Shown: positions 27,605-35,760 of the stretch, piece by piece | Layout of the letters: each line of letters begins with the position of its first letter | Numbering within the stretch: position 1 is the first letter of the stretch | Assembly (NCBI RefSeq): GCF_937952055.1 | Contig: NZ_CALFYO010000032.1 | Coordinates: 196,651 to 260,650 of the forward strand | Length of the DNA stretch: 64,000 nt | From: an uncultured Piscinibacter sp. | GTDB taxonomy: Bacteria > Pseudomonadota > Gammaproteobacteria > Burkholderiales > Burkholderiaceae_C | Direction: 5' to 3' | Program-made: the position numbers and the translations under genes | The notes under the pieces: model-generated | Database searches by the model: none | Seen by the model: only the letters and a program-made list of their open reading frames with translations | Told to the model about the DNA's origin: nothing

Positions 27605-28349
27605 AGCGAACGGCGTGCTCTTGCGCGGCCGGGACATCACCCGCCGCTGGGGCGGCCTGGTGGCGGTGGACCGCGTCTCGATCGAGCTCGAGCGCGGCAG
27701 CGTGCACGCGGTGATCGGCACCAACGGCGCCGGAAAGTCCACGCTGATCAACATCCTCTCCGGCGAGATCCCGCCTTCGGGCGGCAGTGTCGAGCTGCTC
27801 GGCCAGGACGTGACGCGCTGGACACAACCCAAGCGCGCGAGAGCGGGCCTCGGCCGCAGCTACCAGCGCAACACCATCTACCCGAGCTTCACCGTCTTCG
27901 AGAACTGCCGCCTCGCCGCGCAGGCGCGCACGCAGAAGCCGTGGGCCTGGTGGCAGGACGCACAGCGCTGCGCGGCCAGTACCGCCGCCGCGCGCCTGGC
28001 GGCGACGAAGGCCGGGCTCGACGCACTGCTCGAGCGCCCGGCCGGCCTGCTCAGCCACGGGCAGAAGCGCCAGCTCGAGATCGCCATGTGCCTGGCCACC
28101 GCACCCGAGGTGCTGCTGCTGGACGAGCCGCTGGCCGGCATGGGTGCCGAGGAGACCGAGCGCATGCTGGCGCTGCTGGCCGAGCTGCGCGCCGACCACG
28201 CCATCCTGCTCGTCGAGCACGACATGGATGCGGTGTTCCGCATCGCCGACCGCATCACGGTGATGGTCAACGGCTGCGTGATCGCCTCCGACACGCCCGA
28301 TGCGATCCGCACCAACCCGCAGGTGCAGTCGGCCTACCTCGGACATTGA
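27594..28349 (+). CDS. livG: ABC transporter ATP-binding protein LivG
   Basis: This 251-residue ATPase has Walker A (GTNGAGKST), a Q-loop region (GRSYQRNTIYPSFTVFENC), a signature written LSHGQKRQLEIAMCLA, Walker B (VLLLDEPLAGMG) and the H-loop (LLVEHDMDAVF). The LSHGQ variant of the signature is common in LivG proteins. It is immediately followed by livF with one base between them. It energises uptake through LivHM. Confidence 0.92.
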   Translation: MKPEANGVLLRGRDITRRWGGLVAVDRVSIELERGSVHAVIGTNGAGKSTLINILSGEIPPSGGSVELLGQDVTRWTQPKRARAGLGRSYQRNTIYPSFTVFENCRLAAQARTQKPWAWWQDAQRCAASTAAARLAATKAGLDALLERPAGLLSHGQKRQLEIAMCLATAPEVLLLDEPLAGMGAEETERMLALLAELRADHAILLVEHDMDAVFRIADRITVMVNGCVIASDTPDAIRTNPQVQSAYLGH

Positions 28350-28350
28350 G

Positions 28351-29064
28351 ATGAACCACGACTACCTCGTCGAAGCGCGCGGCCTGCACGCGTGGTACGG
28401 CTCCAGCCACGTGCTGCACGGCATCGACCTCACGATCGCGCGTGGCCAGACGCTCGGCCTGCTGGGCCGCAACGGCATGGGCAAGAGCACGCTGATCCGC
28501 ACGCTGCTCGGCCACGTGGCGCAGCGCGAAGGGCAGATCGCCTTCTTCGGGCAGGATGCCTCGAAGGCGAAACCGCACCAGGTGGCGCGCCTGGGCGTGG
28601 CCTACGTGCCCGAGGGCCGCGGCGTGTTCGGCAACCTGACGGTGCGCGAGAACCTGGTGATGGCTGCGCGGCCCGGCCGCGATGGCCGCGCAGACTGGAG
28701 CTACGAGCGCGTGCTCGAGACCTTCCCGCGGCTGAAGGAGCGGCTCACGAACCTCGGCGCGCAGCTCTCTGGGGGCGAGCAGCAGATGCTGTCGATCGGC
28801 CGCGCGCTGATGACGCACCCGGAGCTGATCATCCTCGACGAGGCCACGGAAGGCCTGGCGCCGCTGATCGTGGCCGACATCTGGCGCGTCATCGGCGAGA
28901 TCCGCGCCAGCGGCATCGCCACGCTGATCGTCGACCGCGACTACCGCCGTGTGCTCGCGCGCAGCGACCGCGCGCTGGTGCTGCAGAAGGGCCAGGTGGT
29001 GCTGGAGGGCGAGAGCGAGACGGTGGCGGCGAGCCCGGCGCTGGCGGGCTACCTCGGCGTCTGA
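28351..29064 (+). CDS. livF: ABC transporter ATP-binding protein LivF
   Basis: This 237-residue ATPase is the second nucleotide-binding subunit and the last gene of the plus box operon. Walker A (GRNGMGKST), signature (LSGGEQQMLSIGRALM) and Walker B (LIILDEATEGLAP) are intact. The usual LivF switch motif is VDRDYRRVL here, with no histidine at the H-loop position where a VEQ/VEH form is common. The ATG at 28351 gives the family N-terminus MNHDYLVEARGLHAWYG. The longer frame from 28300 is a shadow over livG. Confidence 0.91.
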   Translation: MNHDYLVEARGLHAWYGSSHVLHGIDLTIARGQTLGLLGRNGMGKSTLIRTLLGHVAQREGQIAFFGQDASKAKPHQVARLGVAYVPEGRGVFGNLTVRENLVMAARPGRDGRADWSYERVLETFPRLKERLTNLGAQLSGGEQQMLSIGRALMTHPELIILDEATEGLAPLIVADIWRVIGEIRASGIATLIVDRDYRRVLARSDRALVLQKGQVVLEGESETVAASPALAGYLGV

Positions 29065-29134
29065 TCCGGCGCAGCGAACATCGCGGGCGAAGAACGGGCC
29101 TGTTCGTGGCGTCCGTTCCCGGCCAGGAGCGGAC

Positions 29135-29971
29135 CTATCGAAATGCCGGCTTGCGCCCTGCGCAAACCTTGAAGGCCATCGGCAAGCTGAGCCCGTCTTC
29201 GGCCAGGTACTGATTCGCATGGCGGATGAACGCAGCCTGGATTCGCGCACGAGTCTCCGGAAGCTGTGCGCAGATCAGGGCAGAGTTGCGAGCCATGCAG
29301 CCCAGCGAGCCCGACCAGAGCGCCTGGGCATCGGGCAGGCGCCACTCGAAGGTGTGCGACGCAACGCCGACATCTCGAAGTCCGGCGGATTCGAGCAGGC
29401 CACGGAAGGCGTCATCCTCTGAGTACCTGAACAGCGGCGGCCCCGCCGGAAGATCCGGCGGCGCCACGGGGTTGATCTCTTCCAGCGCCGCCATTAGCAC
29501 GCCATGCAAGCGATTGCGTGCCGGAAGATCCCACCAGGCGAGTGCGCAGATACGACCGTCGCGCAATACACGGGCGCACTCGGCCACCGCGACTGGCGGG
29601 TCGGGAAAGTGGCCGATGCCGAACGCGCACACCACCGCATCGAACGCGCCATCGTCAAAGAGCATCGAGTCGACGCTCGCTTCGCGAAACGTGCAGCCGG
29701 GGTTGAGCCTGGCGGCAAGCTCGATCATGCGTGGGGAGAGATCCACGCCGGTAACGATTGCGCCAAGCAGCGCGGCGTGCCTCGCGATCACGCCGGAACC
29801 GCATGCCGCATCGAGAACCTGCGTGCGCGCGCCGACGTTGGCCTTGGTCAGAAGCGGACCTGCGGCTCGCTCGGTGACCGGCGCAAAGAAGGCATGGTAG
29901 GTGCTCGCGAGCCGGTCATGGGCGCTGCGCTCGAAGTCGCGGAACGCATTCCGATCGATGTCGTCCGACAT
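29135..29971 (-). CDS. class I SAM-dependent methyltransferase
   Basis: A 278-residue protein with SAM-binding motif I (VLDAACGSGVIARHAA, near residues 68-83), the acidic motif II (VTGVDLSPRM) and a motif-IV region (AVVCAFGIGHFPDP), as in UbiE/Methyltransf_11 proteins. The substrate is unknown. Codon use looks less GC3-biased than neighbouring genes, with more GCA, TTC and ATT-type codons by eye. The ~300 bp upstream appears degraded. Both suggest acquisition by transfer. It stands alone between the liv operon and the two-component genes. Confidence 0.87.
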   Translation of the reverse strand: MSDDIDRNAFRDFERSAHDRLASTYHAFFAPVTERAAGPLLTKANVGARTQVLDAACGSGVIARHAALLGAIVTGVDLSPRMIELAARLNPGCTFREASVDSMLFDDGAFDAVVCAFGIGHFPDPPVAVAECARVLRDGRICALAWWDLPARNRLHGVLMAALEEINPVAPPDLPAGPPLFRYSEDDAFRGLLESAGLRDVGVASHTFEWRLPDAQALWSGSLGCMARNSALICAQLPETRARIQAAFIRHANQYLAEDGLSLPMAFKVCAGRKPAFR

Positions 29972-30273
29972 GCCACACCCCCTTGCGTCGGATCCATGCG
30001 CAGACGTGGACCCAACATTTGGGACCGTGAACAGATGCCCGCAGGAGATGCTCGATGCTTGCCGCCTTGGGCGGGCAGCTACGTCTCGTCGACCCGAAAC
30101 AGGTTGCGGCGTGGGTCAATTCTTGTCAAGGCGACCATCCCGCTCGAAAGGTCAAGCAGTGCCTCACCCAATGGTGAAAACGGCGGCCTCGAGGCGACGA
30201 CTTCAATGCGCCCGATGTCTCGGACGGGTCGGGAACTGCCGATCTCCCGTGCGACCCCGAGCCTGCGAACGCC
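29972..30273 (-). other. atypical gap with a possible gene remnant
   Basis: About 300 bp separate the methyltransferase start from the histidine-kinase stop. On the minus strand, directly after and in frame with the kinase stop codon, an open frame of about 64 codons runs to a TAG at 30079-30081 and ends FRVDET. The translation looks protein-like (VRDIGRIEVVASRPPFSPLG) but has no plausible start near its 5' end and no Shine-Dalgarno site. It may be the decayed 3' end of a lost gene. No terminator hairpin with a U-tract is evident. Confidence 0.3.
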
Positions 30274-31626
30274 TCAGGCCGAGAAGGTCACGCGCACCGC
30301 CAGTCCGCCCAGCGCCCCGGAGCGCGCGGTGTCGACATGCGCGCCATGCACCGCCGCAATGCGCCGGACGATCGACCAGCCCAGGCCGCTGCCCGGCGCG
30401 GCCGTGCCGAGCACGCGGAAGAAGCGCTCCCCGAGGTGTGAGCGCTGTTCGTCGCTGAGGCCCGGCCCGCTGTCTTCCACGCGCAGCACGGTGCGCCCAT
30501 CCTCGCGCGCCAGTGTCACCACCACGCGCACGCCGTCACCACCGTAACGCAAGGCGTTGTCGGCAAGGTTGCGCAGCAGCACGGCCAGCAGCGTGGCACT
30601 GCCGCGCACCGGCTGGGCGCCTTCGGCCTCCAGCTCCAGCGACTGGCTGCGCGCCAACGCCGCCGGGGCCAGGTCAGCCAGCACCTCGCGCGCGACGGCG
30701 GCGAGGTCCACCGTCTCGCCCGGGCCTTCGGCGGCGGACTCCAGCCGCGCCAGCGTCAGCAACTGCTCCACCAGGCGCGTGGCGCGGTCGCAGCCGGCCA
30801 GCGTGGCCGCCAGCGCCTGCGCGCGTGCGGTGTCGTCACCACCGGCACCCTGCGCCACCTGCGCCTGGGCGCGGATCGCGGCGATCGGCGTGCGCAACTC
30901 GTGTGCCGCGTCGGCGGTGAAGCGGCGCTCGCTCTCCAGCAGCGCGGCAATGCGAGCGAACAGGCCGTTGAGCGCCTCCACCAGCGGGGCGATCTCGCTG
31001 GGCAGGCGGTCGCCAGCGGCGTCGGCACGGATCGGCTGCAGTGCCTTCGGTTCGCGCGCCGCGATCGCCACGCCGATGCGCCGCAGCGGCAGCAGCCCCC
31101 GGTGCACCGCCCACCACAGCAGCAGCGCCATCGGTGGCAATGCCACGAGCATCGGTCCGACCAGCCCGGCGAGCAGACCCTCGAGGATGGAATCGCGCGA
31201 CGCGAGCTGCTCGCCGACGTAGACCTGCACATCGCGCTTGTCGCCGTGCGCGGCGAACACGCGCCAGCGTTCCCCCGCGATCTCCGGCGAGGCGAATCCG
31301 CGACGCAGCGCGGTCATCGGCGTGGCCGGCGCGTTGGCCGAGCGCGCCACCAGCCGGCCCTCGTGCCAGATCTGGAACGCCACCTTGGGCGCATGACGGT
31401 GCAGCGTCGGCGCATCGATGCGCGCGTCGTCCTCGGTCTCCTCGATGTCGTCGACCTGGCGCACGATGAGCAGCGCGGCGGCCTGGGCGAGATGGCCGTC
31501 GAGCAGTTCGCCCAGCTCGTTCCTGGCCTCCCACCAGGTGAAGGCCGCGGCAGCGAGCCAGACCAGGCTCACCGTGGCGAGCGCCAGGGCGAGCACGCGT
31601 GCCTGCAGGGAGTGCAGGATCTTCAC
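30274..31626 (-). CDS. two-component sensor histidine kinase, QseC-like
   Basis: A 450-residue membrane kinase with a TM helix near residues 8-28, a periplasmic sensor of about 130 residues, a second TM (VALPPMALLLWWAVH), HAMP, HisKA with the phospho-acceptor in DAAHELRTPIAAIR, and an ATPase domain (N box LADNALRYGG, G1 VEDSGPGL, G2 GSGLGWSI). The GTG start overlaps the response-regulator stop by 4 nt. The probable five-gene operon with SHP-type cytochromes suggests it senses redox, oxygen or NO-like signals. That is inference from context. Confidence 0.92.
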   Translation of the reverse strand: MKILHSLQARVLALALATVSLVWLAAAAFTWWEARNELGELLDGHLAQAAALLIVRQVDDIEETEDDARIDAPTLHRHAPKVAFQIWHEGRLVARSANAPATPMTALRRGFASPEIAGERWRVFAAHGDKRDVQVYVGEQLASRDSILEGLLAGLVGPMLVALPPMALLLWWAVHRGLLPLRRIGVAIAAREPKALQPIRADAAGDRLPSEIAPLVEALNGLFARIAALLESERRFTADAAHELRTPIAAIRAQAQVAQGAGGDDTARAQALAATLAGCDRATRLVEQLLTLARLESAAEGPGETVDLAAVAREVLADLAPAALARSQSLELEAEGAQPVRGSATLLAVLLRNLADNALRYGGDGVRVVVTLAREDGRTVLRVEDSGPGLSDEQRSHLGERFFRVLGTAAPGSGLGWSIVRRIAAVHGAHVDTARSGALGGLAVRVTFSA

Positions 31627-32291
31627 GAGGACGAGGGGCGCGCGATCGCGTAGCCGATGCCGCGCACGGTCTGGATCAACGAGGTCTTCAGCTTGCGCCG
31701 CAGGTGGTGGATGTGCACCTCCACGGCGTTGCTCTCCACCTCCTGGCCCCAGCCGTAGATGCGCTGCTCAAGCTGCTCGCGCGAGAGCACGCGGCCGTCG
31801 GCCAGCATCAGCGCGTGCAGCACGTCGAACTCGCGGGCCGACAGGGCCACCGGCTCGCCGTCCATCGTGACCATGCGCTTGGCCGGATCGAGCACCACGC
31901 CGTCGAGGGCGAGCTGCTGGTCGGCCTGGCCGTGGGCGCGGCGCACCAGCGCGCGCAGCCGCGCCGCCAACTCGTGCAGGTCGACCGGCTTGAGCACGTA
32001 GTCGTCGGCACCGAGGTCCAGCCCGCGGATGCGTTCACTGACCGCGTCGCGTGCCGTCAGCACCAGCACCGGCAGCTTGACGCCCTCGGCGCGGACGGCG
32101 CCGAGCACGTCCATGCCATCCTTCATCGGCAGTCCGAGGTCGAGCACCGCGGCATCGTGGCTGGCGCCGCGCAACTCGCGCTCGGCCGCCTGGCCGTCGC
32201 GCACCCAGTCGACCTGGAAGCCGAGCTGCCTCAAGCCGGCACGCAGGCCGTCGCCGAGCAGGGGGTCGTCTTCGACGAGCAGGATGCGCAT
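31623..32291 (-). CDS. two-component response regulator, OmpR/QseB family
   Basis: This 222-residue regulator has a receiver domain with DD at residues 8-9, the phospho-acceptor Asp51 in VLDLGLPMKDG, the Thr of LTARD and the Lys of LKPVD. A C-terminal winged helix follows (LSAREFDVLHALM...VEVHIHHLRRKL). It starts 10 nt after the cytochrome b stop and overlaps the kinase gene, so the regulatory pair is downstream within the same transcription unit as the cytochromes it probably controls. Confidence 0.94.
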   Translation of the reverse strand: MRILLVEDDPLLGDGLRAGLRQLGFQVDWVRDGQAAERELRGASHDAAVLDLGLPMKDGMDVLGAVRAEGVKLPVLVLTARDAVSERIRGLDLGADDYVLKPVDLHELAARLRALVRRAHGQADQQLALDGVVLDPAKRMVTMDGEPVALSAREFDVLHALMLADGRVLSREQLEQRIYGWGQEVESNAVEVHIHHLRRKLKTSLIQTVRGIGYAIARPSSS

Positions 32292-32301
32292 GGCCGGATT
32301 G

Positions 32302-32991
32302 TCAGTCGTCGTCGCGGTCGCCGTCGTGCACCAGCCGCGTCAGCTGTGTGCCGGCGTCCTGCGGCGCGGCTTGCCACTGCGTCCACCAGAAGCCCAGCAC
32401 CGCGGCGATCATCACCGCAGCCAAGGTCGCCCAGCCGCGGCGGATGCCCTCGCCCTGCGGCACCGGCTTGCGGCCGGTGAACATCGATCGCACCAGATTC
32501 TCCTTGTGCACGAGGCTGCCCACCACCACGCCGGCGACGTGAATCACCACCAAGGCCATCAATCCGTTGGCGGCGAGTTCATGCAGTTCCTCGAGCCATT
32601 CCCCCCCGAGGTCGTTGTAGGTCGCGAAGCCGCTCGCGGCCGTGACGCCGATCAAGGCGAGCAGTCCGACGATGGCCAGTGCGCCGGCCGGGTTGTGGCC
32701 GGTGTGGTGCTCGGGCGAGCGGCCCAGCAGCGAGCGCAGGTAGGCGAAGGCCGCGCGCGGGCCGCGCACGAAGCTGCTGAAGCGCGCGTAGCGGGTGCCG
32801 ACCAGGCCCCACAGCACGCGGAAGGCCACCAGGCCGGCCATGGTGTAACCCAGCGTCACGTGCACGAGCCGCCAGTGTTCGCTCTCCGCGGTGATCCAGG
32901 CGCCCGCGAAGCTGGCCACCAGCAGCCAGTGGAAGACGCGCACGGGCACGTCCCACACCAGGGTGGACGGAGTCCGGGATTCGGTGTTCAT
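32302..32991 (-). CDS. cytochrome b561-type membrane subunit of the SHP/DHC system
   Basis: A 229-residue di-heme cytochrome b with four to five membrane helices and axial histidine candidates in VFHWLLVASF, WRLVHVTLGY, LHELAANGLM and VVIHVAGVVV. The ATG at 32991 has AAGGAG eight to nine bases upstream. Family members accept electrons from quinol and pass them to periplasmic c-type cytochromes. Here the diheme cytochrome gene lies 16 nt upstream, so a membrane-to-DHC-to-SHP electron chain is likely. Confidence 0.9.
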   Translation of the reverse strand: MNTESRTPSTLVWDVPVRVFHWLLVASFAGAWITAESEHWRLVHVTLGYTMAGLVAFRVLWGLVGTRYARFSSFVRGPRAAFAYLRSLLGRSPEHHTGHNPAGALAIVGLLALIGVTAASGFATYNDLGGEWLEELHELAANGLMALVVIHVAGVVVGSLVHKENLVRSMFTGRKPVPQGEGIRRGWATLAAVMIAAVLGFWWTQWQAAPQDAGTQLTRLVHDGDRDDD

Positions 32992-33007
32992 CGTGATCTC
33001 CTTCGGC

Positions 33008-33463
33008 TCAGCGCGGAATGCTGATGCGGTCTTCGTTGTATTCGCCCTCGGCGGCACCGCGGTGGCAGGCGCCGCAGTTCGAGGCGCTCTTGATCGCCGG
33101 CCGCGTCCAGGCCGCCTTGGGCACCTCGCGGTGCTCGCGCACGAACCAGTCGCTGCGCGTGATGCGGTCTTCGGGCGGCGCCGTTCGGGCACGCTTGCCG
33201 CTGCCGGCGTAGGCCACCAGCCAGTCACCGATGGACTTCTGCGCGGCGGCGTCGAGCGAGGCGTCGGTGCCGTAATGCTTGCCGAGGTTGGCCATCAACC
33301 GCTGCCAGGATTCCTTCGGCAGCAGGGCCGGCGGGTAGGGCGTGTGGCAGGCGCCGCATTCCTGCACGTAGGCCGGCGAGAGCATGTAGCGGTCGTCGTC
33401 CGCGTGGGCCAGCGAGGCGGCCAGCGTGAGCGGAGCAAGGAGGGCGAGGCGGATCGGGTTCAT
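33008..33463 (-). CDS. periplasmic diheme cytochrome c (DHC-like)
   Basis: A 151-residue exported protein with signal peptide MNPIRLALLAPLTLAASLAHA and two heme c sites, CGACH at residues 36-40 and 130-134. Size, heme spacing and gene order match the diheme cytochrome c encoded beside SHP in Rhodobacter sphaeroides, which reduces SHP. It lies 11 nt after the SHP-type gene and 16 nt before the cytochrome b gene. Confidence 0.9.
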   Translation of the reverse strand: MNPIRLALLAPLTLAASLAHADDDRYMLSPAYVQECGACHTPYPPALLPKESWQRLMANLGKHYGTDASLDAAAQKSIGDWLVAYAGSGKRARTAPPEDRITRSDWFVREHREVPKAAWTRPAIKSASNCGACHRGAAEGEYNEDRISIPR

Positions 33464-33474
33464 GGCAACGCTCC

Positions 33475-33864
33475 TCACTTCAGCGTCAGCAGCCAGGCCA
33501 GCACGTCGGCCTTCTCGCCGGGCGTGCACTCGCGGCCGAGCACGTCGTTGCAGTTGCGGCGGAACCACTTCTCGGTCTTGGCGACGTCGGTGAAGCGCTC
33601 GGCGTTGGCGGCCGGCGCGAGCGGCTGGATGAGCTTGCCGGTGGAGGCGTGCTTGCCCGTGCCGGTGGGCGTGGCGCCGTGGCACGACGAGCAGCTCCAG
33701 TCCTTGGGGCCCTGGGTGGTGAAGAACTTCTGGCCGCGCGCGGGCTCGGCGGCGGCCTTGGCGGCGCTGCTGTAGCCGGCGAGCTGCTCGGCCGGCGTGG
33801 CGGCGCGGGCGACCGCCGTGGCGGCCAGCGCCAGGGCGATCACGAGAACGGTGGATTTCTGCAT
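33475..33864 (-). CDS. SHP-type monoheme cytochrome c (DUF1924)
   Basis: A 129-residue periplasmic cytochrome with a signal peptide (residues 1-21) and one heme site, CSSCH, at 58-62. The C-terminal RRNCNDVLGRECTPGEKADVLAWL-type region contains Asn104/Asn106 and the cysteine pair 105/113. R. sphaeroides SHP has an Asn sixth ligand displaced by O2 or NO and a disulfide in the same region. The ATG at 33864 is preceded by AAGGAG. It is the first gene of the probable SHP-DHC-cytb-regulator-kinase operon. Confidence 0.9.
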   Translation of the reverse strand: MQKSTVLVIALALAATAVARAATPAEQLAGYSSAAKAAAEPARGQKFFTTQGPKDWSCSSCHGATPTGTGKHASTGKLIQPLAPAANAERFTDVAKTEKWFRRNCNDVLGRECTPGEKADVLAWLLTLK

Positions 33865-33941
33865 GGCGACTCCTTTCGGTGTCGCCATGGTCGCGGCGCG
33901 GGTTTAAGGAACTCTTAGCGCCCCGCGCCGCTTGACCTGCG

Positions 33942-35132
33942 TCACATCACGGCGGCCATGGCCCGGGCGGTGGCCTCGACGTTGCCGCTGTTCAGCCCGG
34001 CCACGCACAGGCGGCCGGAGCGGATCAGGTAGACCGCGAACTCCTCGCGCAGCCGGTCCACCTGCGCGGCCGACAGACCGGTGTAGCTGAACATGCCGCG
34101 CTGGCTGAGGAAGTAGCCGAAGTCGCGGCCCGGCAGCTTGGCGCTGAGCACTGCGTGCAGTTGCTGGCGCATCGCCAGCATGCGCGTGCGCATGGCGGCG
34201 AGTTCGCCCTCCCACAGCGGACGCAGCTCGGGGTCGCTGAGGACCCTCGCGACGATCTGGCCGCCGTGGATCGGCGGGCTGGAGTAATTGCGCCGCACGG
34301 TGAACTTGAGCTGGCCGAGCACCAGCGCCGCCTGCGCCGCGTCCGGGCAGACCACGCTGAGCGCGCCGGCACGCTCGCCGTAGACGCTCATGCTCTTGGA
34401 GAACGAGTTGGCCACGAAGGCGGGAAGCCCGGCCGCCGCGATGGCGCGGATCGCATAGGCGTCTTCCGCGATGCCGTCGCCGAAGCCCTGGTAGGCGAGG
34501 TCGAGGTAAGGGATGAGGCTGCGGCGCTTGAGCAGGGGGATCAGCTCGTCCCACTGCGCACGCGTCAGGTCGACGCCGGTCGGGTTGTGGCAGCAGGCGT
34601 GCAGCAGCACGACACTGCGCGCCGGCAGCGTCTCCAGCGTGGCCAGCATGTCGGCGAAGCGCAGGCCGCCGCTCTGAGCGTCGTAGTACGGGTAGGTGTT
34701 CACCGCGATGCCGGCGCCTTCGAACATCGAGCGGTGGTTGTCCCAGGTGGGGTCGCTGACCCACACGCCGCTGCCGGGGAACCAGCGCGCGATGAAGTCG
34801 GCGCCGACCTTCAGGCCGCCCGAGGAGCCGACCGACTGGAGGGTGGCCACGCGACCGCTCTTCAGCGCCTCGTGCTCGGCGCCGAACAGCAGCGCCTGCA
34901 CGGCGCTGCGGAAGTTGGCCGCGCCCTCGATCGGCAAGTAGGGCTTGGCGCCGCCCTCGGCCACCACCCTCGCCTCGGCGCGCCTGACCGACTCCAGCAC
35001 CGGGATGCGCCCGGCGTCGTCGAAGTAGATGCCGATGGACAGGTTGATCTTGTGCGGCCGGGGGTCCTTCTGGAAGTCCTCGTTGAGGCTGAGGATGGGG
35101 TCGCCGGCAAAGGGTTCGACGTGGGCAAACAT
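33942..35132 (-). CDS. aromatic/aspartate aminotransferase, TyrB/AspC family
   Basis: A 396-residue class I PLP aminotransferase that begins MFAHVEPFAGDPILSL like TyrB. The PLP lysine is in NSFSKSMSVYGERAGALS, the Asn/Asp cofactor contacts are in LLHACCHNPTGVDLT and LDLAYQGFGDG, and the substrate-carboxylate arginine is near the C-terminal GRLCVAGLN. It probably transaminates tyrosine, phenylalanine and/or aspartate with 2-oxoglutarate in the cytosol. The glutathione peroxidase gene is 17 nt upstream on the same strand, so the two may be cotranscribed. Confidence 0.93.
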   Translation of the reverse strand: MFAHVEPFAGDPILSLNEDFQKDPRPHKINLSIGIYFDDAGRIPVLESVRRAEARVVAEGGAKPYLPIEGAANFRSAVQALLFGAEHEALKSGRVATLQSVGSSGGLKVGADFIARWFPGSGVWVSDPTWDNHRSMFEGAGIAVNTYPYYDAQSGGLRFADMLATLETLPARSVVLLHACCHNPTGVDLTRAQWDELIPLLKRRSLIPYLDLAYQGFGDGIAEDAYAIRAIAAAGLPAFVANSFSKSMSVYGERAGALSVVCPDAAQAALVLGQLKFTVRRNYSSPPIHGGQIVARVLSDPELRPLWEGELAAMRTRMLAMRQQLHAVLSAKLPGRDFGYFLSQRGMFSYTGLSAAQVDRLREEFAVYLIRSGRLCVAGLNSGNVEATARAMAAVM

Positions 35133-35149
35133 GGGAAGGGTCCGTGTTC

Positions 35150-35641
35150 TCAGGCCGCCAGCGCGGCCTCGATGTCCTGGCGCAGGGATTCAGGGGTGTC
35201 GGTGGGCGCGTAGCGCTTGAGCACGGTGCCGTCGCGGCCGACGAGGAACTTGGTGAAGTTCCACTTGACGGCCTGGGACCCGAGCACGCCGCGCGCCTCG
35301 CGGGTGAGGAACTTCCACAGCGGGTGAGCGTGCGCGCCGTTGACCGCGATCTTGCCCATCATCGGGAAGCTCACGCCGTAGTTCATCTCGCAGAACGAGG
35401 CGATCTCGCCGTTGTCGCCTGGATCCTGGCCGCCGAACTCGTTGCTCGGGAAGCCGATCACCACCAGGCCGCGGTCGCGGTAGTCCTTCCAGAGCTGCTC
35501 CAGCCCGGCGAACTGCGGCGTGAAGCCGCACTGGCTGGCGGTGTTGACGATCAGCAGCACCTTGCCGCGCTGGGTGGACAGGTGGGCGGGTTTGCCTTCG
35601 ATGGACAGGGCCTCGAAGTCGTAGACGCTGGGCTGGGCCAT
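35150..35641 (-). CDS. glutathione peroxidase family protein (thiol peroxidase)
   Basis: A 163-residue GPx-fold peroxidase. The peroxidatic Cys replaces Sec in NTASQCGFTPQF, the catalytic Gln region is FPSNEFGGQDPG and the Trp/Asn motif is KWNFTKFLVGRDG. The ATG at 35641 is chosen because GGAGGAG is six bases upstream, while the longer frame to 35716 lacks homology. It is a cytosolic reductant of hydroperoxides and in bacteria is often thioredoxin-dependent. It lies 17 nt upstream of the aminotransferase gene. Confidence 0.93.
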   Translation of the reverse strand: MAQPSVYDFEALSIEGKPAHLSTQRGKVLLIVNTASQCGFTPQFAGLEQLWKDYRDRGLVVIGFPSNEFGGQDPGDNGEIASFCEMNYGVSFPMMGKIAVNGAHAHPLWKFLTREARGVLGSQAVKWNFTKFLVGRDGTVLKRYAPTDTPESLRQDIEAALAA

Positions 35642-35760
35642 GGGCTCCTCCGCGGGTGGAGCCGCGATGGTAACGGCGGTGTGAGGAATCACCGTGCAGA
35701 TCCGGCAATTCCGCACAGCGCTTCTTGACGCGGGTTCGCGGCGCGCGATGATGCACGCCG

